Of a stretch of 5,208 nt of DNA, positions 1 to 5,038 are shown in pieces. The notes beneath the pieces were generated by a model that worked only from the letters and a program-made list of their open reading frames with translations, was not told where the DNA came from and searched no databases. The number at the start of each line of letters is the position of its first letter. Positions within the stretch are counted from its first letter, which is position 1. Made by a program: the position numbers and the translations under genes. The stretch comes from DASXRU01 sp039933315. Its GTDB lineage: Bacteria; Acidobacteriota; Blastocatellia; Pyrinomonadales; Pyrinomonadaceae. The stretch covers positions 1-5,208 of the forward strand of contig JBDTOI010000249.1 of the NCBI GenBank assembly GCA_039933315.1. Direction: 5' to 3'.

Positions 1-115
1 ATTTAGGTTGCTAAGCCTGGGAATGACAAACCGGATTTGAGGCCCTGGTCGCACTTTGCCGGGTTCGCTCGGGCTGAGGAGTGTTAATATTACGGCGAAA
101 GGGCGAGAGAAACCA

Positions 116-406
116 ATGGGAGACGAGCAAGAGGAACAGGTGGAGATTCCATCGGTTTTCAAAAGAATTATCCAGATGAAGGGCCTGCCCTGGTTGCGGA
201 AAGCAATCGTGGCTGTGGTTGGCTTCACCGTGGTGCTTATCGGAGTGGTGATGGTAGTTACGCCTGGACCGGCAATCGTCGTAATTCCGCTCGGCCTGGC
301 AATTCTGGCCACCGAATTCGTCTGGGCCCAAAAGCTCTTGAAGTGGGCCCGCGAAATGGTGAAGAAAAAGTTGGGCAAGGCCGGGGCGAAAGCCAAAGCT
401 GATTGA
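116..406 (+). CDS. Small PGPGW-family membrane protein
   Basis: This gene encodes a 96-residue protein that resembles the PGPGW putative transmembrane family, whose biochemical role is unknown. Residues 1-20 are acidic and polar. A hydrophobic segment spans about 29-49, followed by the TPGPA turn at 49-53 and a second hydrophobic stretch at about 54-66. The family-like signature GLAILATEFVWA lies at 60-71, and a Lys/Ala-rich basic tail follows at 77-95. The Gly-Trp of the canonical PGPGW motif is replaced by Ala-Ile, so this is a variant member. The frame is open upstream to a TTG at 56, but the ATG at 116 is preferred. It is preceded by a purine-rich GGGCGAGAG, and the 20 extra residues look non-coding. 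It converges with the VOC gene downstream. The family call rests on motif recognition, and I infer an inner-membrane location. Confidence 0.85.
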   Translation: MGDEQEEQVEIPSVFKRIIQMKGLPWLRKAIVAVVGFTVVLIGVVMVVTPGPAIVVIPLGLAILATEFVWAQKLLKWAREMVKKKLGKAGAKAKAD

Positions 407-574
407 GACACACCAAACGATCCGCGAAACCTTCTTCTGATATCTCAAATTTCAGATCTGAAATTCAGAAACGAAACCCAACGCGCACAAACCACAACTC
501 CACCAAAAACAAAAAAGCACTCAACACACCACACAACCCAACGAAAAACCCAAAGCGTTTCTGTCAGGTTGCTA
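407..574. other. Convergent intergenic region, A/C-rich and T-poor
   Basis: This spacer lies between the convergent PGPGW and VOC genes. It holds a perfect 18-bp palindrome (448-465) and then, from about 466 to 557, a low-complexity tract of almost only A and C on the + strand, with two T and eight G by eye. An open frame crosses it, but its Asn/Thr/Lys/Pro-rich translation is what such a tract gives by composition, so I do not call a gene. No hairpin followed by a T-run is visible for either gene. Confidence 0.6.
448..465. repeat. 18-bp perfect palindrome
   Basis: The sequence AATTTCAGATCTGAAATT equals its own reverse complement, with the axis between 456 and 457. It starts 42 bases after the PGPGW stop codon. 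It could be a dimeric protein-binding site or a weak RNA hairpin. It lacks a loop and a following T-tract, so it is not a classical terminator. Confidence 0.6.
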
Positions 575-973
575 CTAATCCAAGCGCGGCACTTCACTCA
601 TAAGCACCAGCACATTCTCCTCTGAATCGCGAAAGTCAGCCAGCCACAGGTCATGATCAGGCATCTTCGCAACCAGGTGCGGCTCTGAAATGAAATCAAC
701 GCCCTGTGACTTCAAAGTCTGATGAGTGGCCTGAATGTCTGCGACCTTGTAATAGATGATTGAGGCAGGATGATTCAGTTCGGGCTTGTCTGCTATACCC
801 ATCATCAGCCTGATGCCGCCGCAGTCAAAGAAGGCGAGATTTGGCGGAGCCTGAAACAAAAACTTTATGCCCAGCGTGTCGCGGTAGAACTTCACCGCCC
901 GCTCCACGTCCTGCACGTTGATGAAAATCTGTCCGATTTGGGAAAGGCCGGCGCCGGCCGTGCCTGGTGTCAT
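575..973 (-). CDS. VOC (glyoxalase/bleomycin-resistance fold) protein
   Basis: This 132-residue protein has the length and two-module layout of a single-chain vicinal-oxygen-chelate fold protein. The first module is seen in IFINVQDVERAVKFYRDTLG at residues 16-35, the typical strand followed by the 'RAxxFYRDxLG' helix. The second begins near IIYYKVADIQATHQTLKSQG. The C-terminal strand pair appears as LADFRDSEENVLVLMSE. The family includes glyoxalases, dioxygenases and antibiotic-binding proteins, and the substrate here cannot be read from sequence. The usual first-strand metal ligand His is Gln15, and the Glu of the final 'GNxxEL' motif is Val, so normal metal binding looks lost or altered. 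The ATG at 973 is chosen because AAGGAG (980-985) sits six bases upstream. A TTG five codons earlier would place that ribosome site inside the gene. Confidence 0.88.
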   Translation of the reverse strand: MTPGTAGAGLSQIGQIFINVQDVERAVKFYRDTLGIKFLFQAPPNLAFFDCGGIRLMMGIADKPELNHPASIIYYKVADIQATHQTLKSQGVDFISEPHLVAKMPDHDLWLADFRDSEENVLVLMSEVPRLD

Positions 974-979
974 AAGAGT

Positions 980-985
980 CTCCTT
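980..985 (-). promoter_or_regulatory. Ribosome binding site of the VOC gene
   Basis: Read on the minus strand this is AAGGAG, six bases before the ATG at 973. It settles the start codon in favour of ATG over the in-frame TTG at 988. Confidence 0.75.
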
Positions 986-988
986 CAA

Positions 989-1370
989 CCGGACCTCAAT
1001 AGCCCGGCGAGTGCGGAGGAAAGATTAGTTTCGCGGACTTCCGGATTTGCTCACTGCCCGCTCTAATTCCCGAGTGAAATTTTTCAGGTGTTCATGAAAC
1101 ATCGAGACCTGGCAACTAACGACATAGACATTCCTATCGAAAGCAAATCCCGCCCGCAGTGGAAATGCCTTGTCGGGTTCGTCCCCCAGATCGGGCGGCT
1201 TTTCGTATACACCAGCAAGGCGACTAAGATAAACAAGCTAACAGCACTAATATAAGTGTGGATCATACCTCCCTGACTTACCTGGTAGAATCTGCCCTTA
1301 TTCTAACGCAGATCCGCGGTAGAACTACCTCACCAGTAAACTTGTTCAGCAATAGGAAAACTCTCCACGC
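989..1370. other. Gap between VOC and SYLF genes; no secure gene
   Basis: These bases separate the divergent VOC and first SYLF genes. I see no convincing conserved protein here. The only candidate is a doubtful short minus-strand ORF (1084-1266). A 7-bp inverted repeat, CCGCCCG at 1150-1156 and CGGGCGG at 1192-1198, is followed on the + strand by CTTTTCG and could fold into a loose terminator-like hairpin. A GGTAG-AA-CTACC dyad lies at 1318-1329, and ATCTGC/GCAGAT arms lie at 1288-1293 and 1308-1313. None of these matches a regulatory element I recognise. Confidence 0.5.
1084..1266 (-). CDS. Doubtful 60-residue membrane peptide
   Basis: This short frame starts MIHTYISAVSLFILVALLVYT, which would make one N-terminal transmembrane helix (about residues 5-20). 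The remaining 40 residues (RPIWGTNPTRHFHCG and onward) look like random translation. A GGGAGGT lies upstream, but it abuts the ATG by about one base, too close for normal initiation. There is no recognisable family. It could be a small membrane protein, a remnant of a gene, or chance. I list it because the hydrophobic start together with a purine-rich leader is the only coding-like signal in a large gap. Confidence 0.22.
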   Translation of the reverse strand: MIHTYISAVSLFILVALLVYTKSRPIWGTNPTRHFHCGRDLLSIGMSMSLVARSRCFMNT

Positions 1371-1399
1371 TTGCCGTATCCACAGCTAACTCGTAACAT
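1371..1399 (+). promoter_or_regulatory. Candidate sigma70-type promoter for the first SYLF gene
   Basis: TTGCCG (1371-1376) and TAACAT (1394-1399) are separated by exactly 17 bases, each matching the consensus hexamer at four of six positions. A transcript would start near 1406, leaving a leader of about 40 bases to the ATG at 1446. Such matches occur by chance, so support is moderate. Confidence 0.4.
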
Positions 1400-1445
1400 T
1401 TCGCGTACTGGCAAATGTGAAAAGATTTCAGGGAGGGAAGAAGTG

Positions 1446-2192
1446 ATGAAAAGTTTGATGAAGTGCGGCTCAGCGGCGCGACTACGCGCGGCCATGGTGC
1501 TGGCACTATTGAGTGTGTTCATGCTCGGCGTAGCAGCGGACGCAGCGGCCCAGAGTAAGAGTGCAAAGAAAACTGCCGAGGCCACCAAACGCGCGCAAAG
1601 CGCGGCGCAGGTCTTTACCAGGATTATGAATATTCCCGAGCAGGCGATTCCCCAGTCTTTGATCGACAAAGCGGAAGCGGTCGCCGTTTTTCCCGGGGTG
1701 ATCAAGGCCGGCTTCATTGTCGGCGGCCGGGGTGGACGCGGGGTGATCAGCCGCCGCTTGCCGGGCGGTTGGAGCGCGCCCGCGTTCTTTAACCTCGGCG
1801 GTGGCAGTGTTGGTTTACAGATTGGCGCGTCAAAGACTGATCTCGTGATGCTGTTTATGAATAAGGAAGCGCTGGAGGGGCTGCTGCAGGACAAGTTTGA
1901 GATTGGCGGCGAGGGCAGCATTGCCGCCGGGCCAGTAGGCCGCGCGGCCAGTGCTTCGACTGACGCGCAGCTCAAAGCACAAATTCTTTCCTACTCGCGC
2001 AGTAAGGGTTTGTTCGCCGGCCTGGAGTTGAAGGGCGTGGTGATAGATCCCAACAACGACGACAACATGGCGATCTACAAAATGAAAGCCAGGGACATTC
2101 TGACGGGCCAGCGAAAGATGACGATTAACAAGATGCCGGCCGGTGTCCGCATCTTTCCCCGAACCCTGGCGCGCTATTCGGTTCGCCGTTAA
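1446..2192 (+). CDS. Secreted lipid-binding SYLF (Ysc84-like) protein, copy 1
   Basis: This 248-residue protein consists of an export signal and one SYLF (DUF500/Ysc84) domain, a fold that binds phosphoinositides in eukaryotes and is secreted or envelope-bound in bacteria. The signal peptide covers about residues 1-36, with Lys/Arg at the start, a hydrophobic core at 15-30 and an Ala-rich end, ADAAAQ. No lipobox Cys is visible. The SYLF domain fills about 55-245. Its hallmarks are AVAVFPGVIKAGFIVGGRGG (78-97), GWSAPAFFNL (108-117), GSVGLQIG (120-127), GGEGSIAAGPVGR (154-166) and ILSYSRSKGLFAGLELKG (180-197). The ATG at 1446 is chosen because GGGAGGG (1431-1437) lies eight bases upstream. The frame is open back to a TTG at 1371, but those codons precede the ribosome site and would disrupt the signal peptide. 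A paralog follows downstream. The ligand in this organism is unknown. Confidence 0.93.
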   Translation: MKSLMKCGSAARLRAAMVLALLSVFMLGVAADAAAQSKSAKKTAEATKRAQSAAQVFTRIMNIPEQAIPQSLIDKAEAVAVFPGVIKAGFIVGGRGGRGVISRRLPGGWSAPAFFNLGGGSVGLQIGASKTDLVMLFMNKEALEGLLQDKFEIGGEGSIAAGPVGRAASASTDAQLKAQILSYSRSKGLFAGLELKGVVIDPNNDDNMAIYKMKARDILTGQRKMTINKMPAGVRIFPRTLARYSVRR

Positions 2193-2215
2193 GTGGCACA
2201 GACTTCAGTCTGTGA
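2192..2215 (+). repeat. REP-like unit, left copy
   Basis: This unit has an 8-bp stem (CACAGACT with AGTCTGTG) around a TC centre, headed by AGTGG. It begins at the final A of the first SYLF gene's stop codon. Confidence 0.75.
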
Positions 2216-2284
2216 TTAATCTTCCGAATTAAATGACCAGGCGTTGGTGTCTGGCCAGTGTTGAATCCAATCGATTTTTGAGAT

Positions 2285-2308
2285 TCACAGACTAAAGTCT
2301 GTGCCACT
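2285..2308 (-). repeat. REP-like unit, right copy (inverted)
   Basis: This is the reverse complement of the left unit except for one base in the loop. It ends seven bases before the GGAG ribosome site of the second SYLF gene, so it could restrict access to, or tune, that gene's leader. Confidence 0.75.
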
Positions 2309-2323
2309 AAGTCCGGAGAAAAA

Positions 2324-3043
2324 ATGAATCGCATGCTTAAAACCGGTGTATTTGTTGTTCTTATTTTGATATTGACCGCCACCTCCTCATTCGCGCAGCA
2401 TGAACGCCCGCGCACGGCCAAAAAAGCCAATGAAGCGGCCCGCCAGGCTGAAAAAGCTGCAAATGTTTTCGATCGAATCATGGCCACCCGGGAAAAGGCC
2501 ATTCCGCGCGACCTTTTGAATCGCGCCGAGGCAGTGGCCGTATTTCCCGGCGTGATTAAGGCCGGTTTTATTCTCGGCGGCCGCGGTGGTCGTGGTGTGA
2601 TTAGCAGGCGCGTCGCCGATGGTTGGAGCGCCCCGGCGTTTTTCAACCTGGCCGGTGGCAGCGTGGGGCTGCAGATCGGCGCCGCCTCCACTGATTACGT
2701 TCTGCTTTTCATGAATGACAGCGCCGTGGAAAGTTTGCTGGGCGATAGATTCGAAATCGGTGGCGAAGGGAGCGCGGCTGCTGGACCAGTGGGCCGATCA
2801 GCGAGCGCTTCGACGGATGCAAAGTTCAATGCGCAAATTCTTTCATACTCACGCAGCAAAGGTGCCTTTGCCGGACTGGAACTAAAAGGGGTGGTGATCA
2901 ATCCCGACAACGACGACAATTTGCAGATCTATGGTATGAAAGCGCGCGACATTCTCACCGGCACTGACAAGATCGCAATGGAGAAGATGCCGCGGGGCGT
3001 GCGCATCTTTCCTCAGACACTGGCGCGCTACTCCACGCGCTGA
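2324..3043 (+). CDS. Secreted lipid-binding SYLF (Ysc84-like) protein, copy 2
   Basis: This 239-residue protein is a paralog of the preceding gene product, about three-quarters identical by eye over the SYLF domain. The signal peptide is clear and differs from that of copy 1: MNRMLK, a hydrophobic run at 8-19 and a likely cut after SSFA or SSFAQ (about 24-25). The domain hallmarks are AVAVFPGVIKAGFILGGRGG (70-89), GWSAPAFFNL (100-109), GSVGLQIG (112-119), GGEGSAAAGPVGR (146-158) and ILSYSRSKGAFAGLELKG (172-189). The conserved end is GVRIFPQTLARYS. The ATG at 2324 has GGAGA (2315-2319) close upstream. The gene starts 131 bases after copy 1 stops, with the REPIN-like element between them, so the two may be co-transcribed or separately tuned. 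I infer function only from the family: envelope lipid binding or stress-related roles are possible and unproven. Confidence 0.93.
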   Translation: MNRMLKTGVFVVLILILTATSSFAQHERPRTAKKANEAARQAEKAANVFDRIMATREKAIPRDLLNRAEAVAVFPGVIKAGFILGGRGGRGVISRRVADGWSAPAFFNLAGGSVGLQIGAASTDYVLLFMNDSAVESLLGDRFEIGGEGSAAAGPVGRSASASTDAKFNAQILSYSRSKGAFAGLELKGVVINPDNDDNLQIYGMKARDILTGTDKIAMEKMPRGVRIFPQTLARYSTR

Positions 3044-3054
3044 TGAAAGTATCC

Positions 3055-3088
3055 AATCGTTGCTGAAACGCGAATCGCTTGACGATTC
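3055..3088. promoter_or_regulatory. Candidate LexA self-operator with AATCG half-sites
   Basis: GAATCG (3072-3077) and CGATTC (3083-3088) form a perfect inverted repeat with a 5-base spacer that overlaps the -35 hexamer of the lexA promoter. A further AATCG half-site lies at 3055-3059 and another CGATT at 3143-3147, making four in about 95 bases. LexA commonly represses its own gene through a dyad in the promoter, so this is the best operator candidate. The sequence is neither the Escherichia coli box (CTGT-N8-ACAG) nor the Gram-positive box (GAAC-N4-GTTC). The assignment is inferred from position and symmetry. Confidence 0.5.
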
Positions 3089-3107
3089 ATACTCACGCCA
3101 TTAGAAT
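3079..3107 (+). promoter_or_regulatory. Promoter of lexA
   Basis: TTGACG (3079-3084) and TAGAAT (3102-3107) are spaced by exactly 17 bases, and each matches the sigma70 consensus at five of six positions. This is the best promoter match I found in the window. Transcription would start near 3114, giving a leader of about 56 bases to the ATG at 3170. Confidence 0.7.
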
Positions 3108-3169
3108 CCAGAGCAACAACAAACGACCTCGCACACTCCTCACGATTGAAAGAGAGACTCGAACTGCTG

Positions 3170-3793
3170 ATGCTGCCGCGAACGCAACGTCAAAAAGAAA
3201 TTCTGGATTACATCACGCGCTTCCTGGTGCGGCACGGCCACGAACCATCCTACGCTCAGATCGCTCGCCACTTTGGCGTCTCTTCAAAAGCAACGATTGC
3301 CAAACATATCACCGCACTCGAAAAGCGCGGCCTGATAAAACGTCTGCATGAAGATGGATCATTTGCCCTTACCGTGAAGGTCGAAGAAGCCTCTTCCGAT
3401 GCTGTATGTGAAGTGGCGGTGCTGGGAAGGATTGCGGCCGGCGCGCCCATTGACGCGATCAATGACATGGAAATGATTTGCGTGCCGCGCTTTCTGCTGG
3501 GCCGCGTGCGTCCGGAACGCGTCTATGCGTTGCGGGTCAAGGGCGACTCTATGATCGACGAGCACATCTGCGACGGCGACATCGCCTTGATCGAGAACCG
3601 CACCGAGGCGCGCGATGGCGAGATCGTGGTGGCGTTGATTGATGGCGCGCGCGCGACGCTGAAGCGGCTTTTCAGGTTTGGTCCTGAAGTCGAGCTGCGA
3701 CCCGCCAATTCGCAGCACGAAACCATTCGCATCCCGGCCTCCCAGGTGATGATTCAGGGCATTTTCCGCGGCCTGCTGCGCCCCAGCGCCTAG
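3170..3793 (+). CDS. lexA: LexA repressor, SOS response
   Basis: LexA represses DNA-damage genes and is inactivated when RecA filaments stimulate its self-cleavage. This 207-residue protein has the standard size and both domains. The N-terminal winged helix-turn-helix begins PRTQRQKEILDYI, and the helix-turn-helix lies at about 27-58 (PSYAQIARHFGVSSKATIAK and on). The cleavage site is Ala90-Gly91 within GRIAAGAP. The S24 peptidase-type catalytic pair is Ser127 in VKGDSMID and Lys165 in ATLKRL. All parts needed for autocleavage are present. An in-frame TTG at 3146 would add eight residues. ATG is preferred because it gives the usual short LexA N-terminus (MLPRTQRQ), although neither start has a strong ribosome site. 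The recognition helix differs from that of E. coli LexA, consistent with another operator sequence. The gene has its own promoter and converges with the ligase gene. Confidence 0.95.
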   Translation: MLPRTQRQKEILDYITRFLVRHGHEPSYAQIARHFGVSSKATIAKHITALEKRGLIKRLHEDGSFALTVKVEEASSDAVCEVAVLGRIAAGAPIDAINDMEMICVPRFLLGRVRPERVYALRVKGDSMIDEHICDGDIALIENRTEARDGEIVVALIDGARATLKRLFRFGPEVELRPANSQHETIRIPASQVMIQGIFRGLLRPSA

Positions 3794-3825
3794 CCTCAAT
3801 TCCCCTTATTTTACGAGCTTACTGT

Positions 3826-3857
3826 AGGGGCGGCACTCCGTGGCCGCCCCTTCTTTC
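3826..3857 (+). terminator. Likely intrinsic terminator of lexA
   Basis: A 9-bp GC-rich stem (3826-3834 with 3843-3851) around an 8-base loop is followed by a T-rich TTCTTTC, about 32 bases after the lexA stop. It is formed by the left arm of the inverted-repeat element. Confidence 0.6.
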
Positions 3858-3897
3858 GGGCAAACTGTGGCGTCCCTTTATGAAGCCCACATTTCGA

Positions 3898-3931
3898 GAA
3901 AAACAAGGGACAGCCACGGAGTGCCGCCCCT
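3898..3931 (-). terminator. Likely intrinsic terminator of the ligase gene
   Basis: On the minus strand, AGGGGCGGC pairs with GCTGTCCCT (9 bp, two of them G-U) and is followed by TTGTTTTTC. The stem begins within the ligase stop codon. The two C-to-T changes relative to the other arm keep pairing as G-U in this transcript. Confidence 0.62.
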
Positions 3932-4982
3932 ACAATCTCTTCTTCACCACCTTGTCGGTGTCACGCTCAATCTCGAAGGTGCATTGCTCGGGCCTTTTGT
4001 CCTCTCTCAGCCCGACGAAAATCGGATGTCGCATGCGATGGTCTGCCGTCCATTCGGAAAACTTCACCTCTGCCACCAACTTCGGCTTGATCCACTCGAC
4101 CGGCTCATTAGTGGGCGGTTTGACGACAAAGGGACACTGGTTAGATTTCAATGGCTGCAACAGATCGTAAATTTGCTTCAGACTTTTGTGATTGAACCCA
4201 CCGCCCGTGTGCCCGACGTAATGCAGTTTCCCGTCGCGGTAAAGACCGGCAACCAGCGCGCCAAAATATTCTCGCGAGCGGCGCGGCTTAGTGTAGCCAC
4301 CGATGACGACTTCCGACCGCTGGACCGTTTTTACTTTCAGCCAATCGCTGCTGCGCTTCTGCACATAAGTGCTGGCAGCTCGCTTCGCCATCATTCCCTC
4401 CAAACAAAACTTTTCGATTTGCTTAAAGAATGTTTCGCCATCAGCGGCGACGTGAAAGGAATAGTGCGCGATCTTGCCGGGACGTATGATCTTCTCGAGC
4501 AGGGCCTTTCGATCGACCAGGGCGCAGGACATTAGATCGTAGCCGTTGTAATAAAGCAGATCGAAAACGTAGTAAACGATTCGGGAGGTGCGCGCGAGTC
4601 GGGCGATCTCGCTCGCGTTCTTGCGACCGTGGCGCGGCTGCAACAGCTGAAATCTCGGCATGCCCTTTTCGTCCAGCGCCACAATCTCACCGTCGAGAAT
4701 TGCCTGATCGGCTTGGACCTGTTCCCCAATCTTTGCCAGTTCCGGGTATTGTGGGGTCATGTCGAGCAGATTGCGTGAGACGAACTGCGCCTTACCGGCT
4801 TTGAGAAAACAGACCGAGCGGAACCCGTCCCACTTCGTTTCAAAGATCCAATCCGGATCGGAAAAAGGCTCGTCAACCAGAGTTGCGAGCATTGGCTTGA
4901 TGACCGCAGGCATCTTAGCCAGCCGCGCGCCGGGACAGACAAGACCTCCAGTCCGTTGTTTCGCTTTAGGCTTGCTTGGCAT
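3930..4982 (-). CDS. ATP-dependent DNA ligase (LigD ligase-domain type)
   Basis: This enzyme seals nicks in DNA through a lysine-AMP intermediate. The 350-residue protein corresponds to the ligase domain of bacterial LigD, the end-joining ligase, without its polymerase and phosphoesterase domains. The nucleotidyltransferase domain covers about 28-225. Motif I is ETKWDGFR, with adenylated Lys50. It is followed by SRN (69-71), DGEIVALD (97-104), motif III YYVFDLLYYNG (137-147), motif IV EGMMAKR (195-201) and motif V DWLKVK (213-218). The OB-fold domain follows: VIGGYTKPRRSREYFGALVAGL (226-247 region), then RHPIFVGLREDK (318-329). All catalytic motifs are intact. The N-terminal VCPGARLAKMPAVIKPMLATL resembles the LigD interdomain linker. 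The ATG at 4982 has AAGGA about 11 bases upstream, a loose spacing; Met24 has no better site. No Ku gene is visible nearby, so a role in end joining is inferred only. Confidence 0.94.
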   Translation of the reverse strand: MPSKPKAKQRTGGLVCPGARLAKMPAVIKPMLATLVDEPFSDPDWIFETKWDGFRSVCFLKAGKAQFVSRNLLDMTPQYPELAKIGEQVQADQAILDGEIVALDEKGMPRFQLLQPRHGRKNASEIARLARTSRIVYYVFDLLYYNGYDLMSCALVDRKALLEKIIRPGKIAHYSFHVAADGETFFKQIEKFCLEGMMAKRAASTYVQKRSSDWLKVKTVQRSEVVIGGYTKPRRSREYFGALVAGLYRDGKLHYVGHTGGGFNHKSLKQIYDLLQPLKSNQCPFVVKPPTNEPVEWIKPKLVAEVKFSEWTADHRMRHPIFVGLREDKRPEQCTFEIERDTDKVVKKRL

Positions 4983-5014
4983 GAGTCACTCAATCCTTAA
5001 AATAGGCGTTGCAC

Positions 5015-5038
5015 AAAAAACTGCGCCGCCGCTGGCGC
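5015..5038 (-). terminator. Possible intrinsic terminator upstream of the ligase gene
   Basis: On the minus strand GCGCC-AGCGGC-GGCGC is followed by AG and six T. It would end a transcript arriving from beyond the right edge, before the ligase start. The stem is only 5 bp and alternative pairings exist in this palindrome-rich stretch, so support is modest. Confidence 0.35.

Larger units (their letters stand above)
2192..2308. repeat. REPIN-like pair of inverted palindromic repeats
   Basis: Two 24-bp units, at 2192-2215 and 2285-2308, are reverse complements of each other with a single mismatch (C or T in the loop). Each unit is itself a hairpin, CACAGACT-TY-AGTCTGTG, with an 8-bp stem, preceded by a short asymmetric AGTGG head. 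The pair encloses about 69 bases that include CCAG/CTGG arms and the palindrome AATCGATT (2269-2276). A short palindrome with an asymmetric head, present twice in inverted orientation, is the layout described for REP doublets (REPINs) mobilised by RAYT transposases. No transposase is in the window. The left unit begins on the last base of the upstream TAA stop. Read through, it would form strong RNA hairpins between the two SYLF genes. Confidence 0.8.
3823..3934. repeat. 112-bp inverted-repeat element, MITE-like
   Basis: The ends, 3823-3852 and 3905-3934, are reverse complements at 28 of 30 positions. The 52 bases between them also pair imperfectly, for example TGTGG with CCACA, so the whole element can fold as one long hairpin. 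Each arm also forms its own hairpin, AGGGGCGGC pairing with GCCGCCCCT around ACTCCGTG. It contains no coding sequence. This structure fits a small non-autonomous mobile repeat or a REP doublet. It is unrelated in sequence to the repeat at 2192-2308. The right end overlaps the stop codon of the ligase gene. Confidence 0.8.

Noticed and set aside
1..115. End of an upstream gene, RNA gene or promoter at the left edge
   Set aside because: No tRNA-like fold and no convincing -35/-10 pair is visible; TAATAT at 85-90 lacks a matching -35 hexamer at the right spacing.
403..603. Open frame of 66 codons through the A/C-rich tract
   Set aside because: The composition follows directly from the low-complexity DNA, there is no ribosome site, and it runs into the VOC gene on the other strand.
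1150..1198. Riboswitch-like structure around a 7-bp inverted repeat
   Set aside because: I recognise no aptamer signature, the loop is 35 bases long, and the nearest downstream + strand gene is about 250 bases away.
1346..1975. Long antisense open frame opposite the first SYLF gene (209 codons)
   Set aside because: It is a shadow of a strongly supported gene. Its Pro/Ser/Ala-rich translation has no family features, and a similar shadow appears opposite the second copy because the two genes are paralogs.
2125..2691. Antisense open frame opposite the second SYLF gene and the REPIN-like spacer
   Set aside because: It resembles the first antisense shadow only because the sense genes are duplicated, and it runs through the palindromic repeats.
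3044..3169. Operon of the second SYLF gene with lexA
   Set aside because: A good promoter with a candidate operator lies between them, and the functions are unrelated.
3146..3169. TTG start of lexA eight codons upstream
   Set aside because: It has no ribosome site and adds residues not typical of LexA N-termini; the ATG at 3170 fits the family better.
3840..4535. Plus-strand open frame opposite the ligase gene
   Set aside because: The minus strand encodes a complete ligase with all catalytic motifs; the opposite frame has no recognisable domain and starts inside a repeat.
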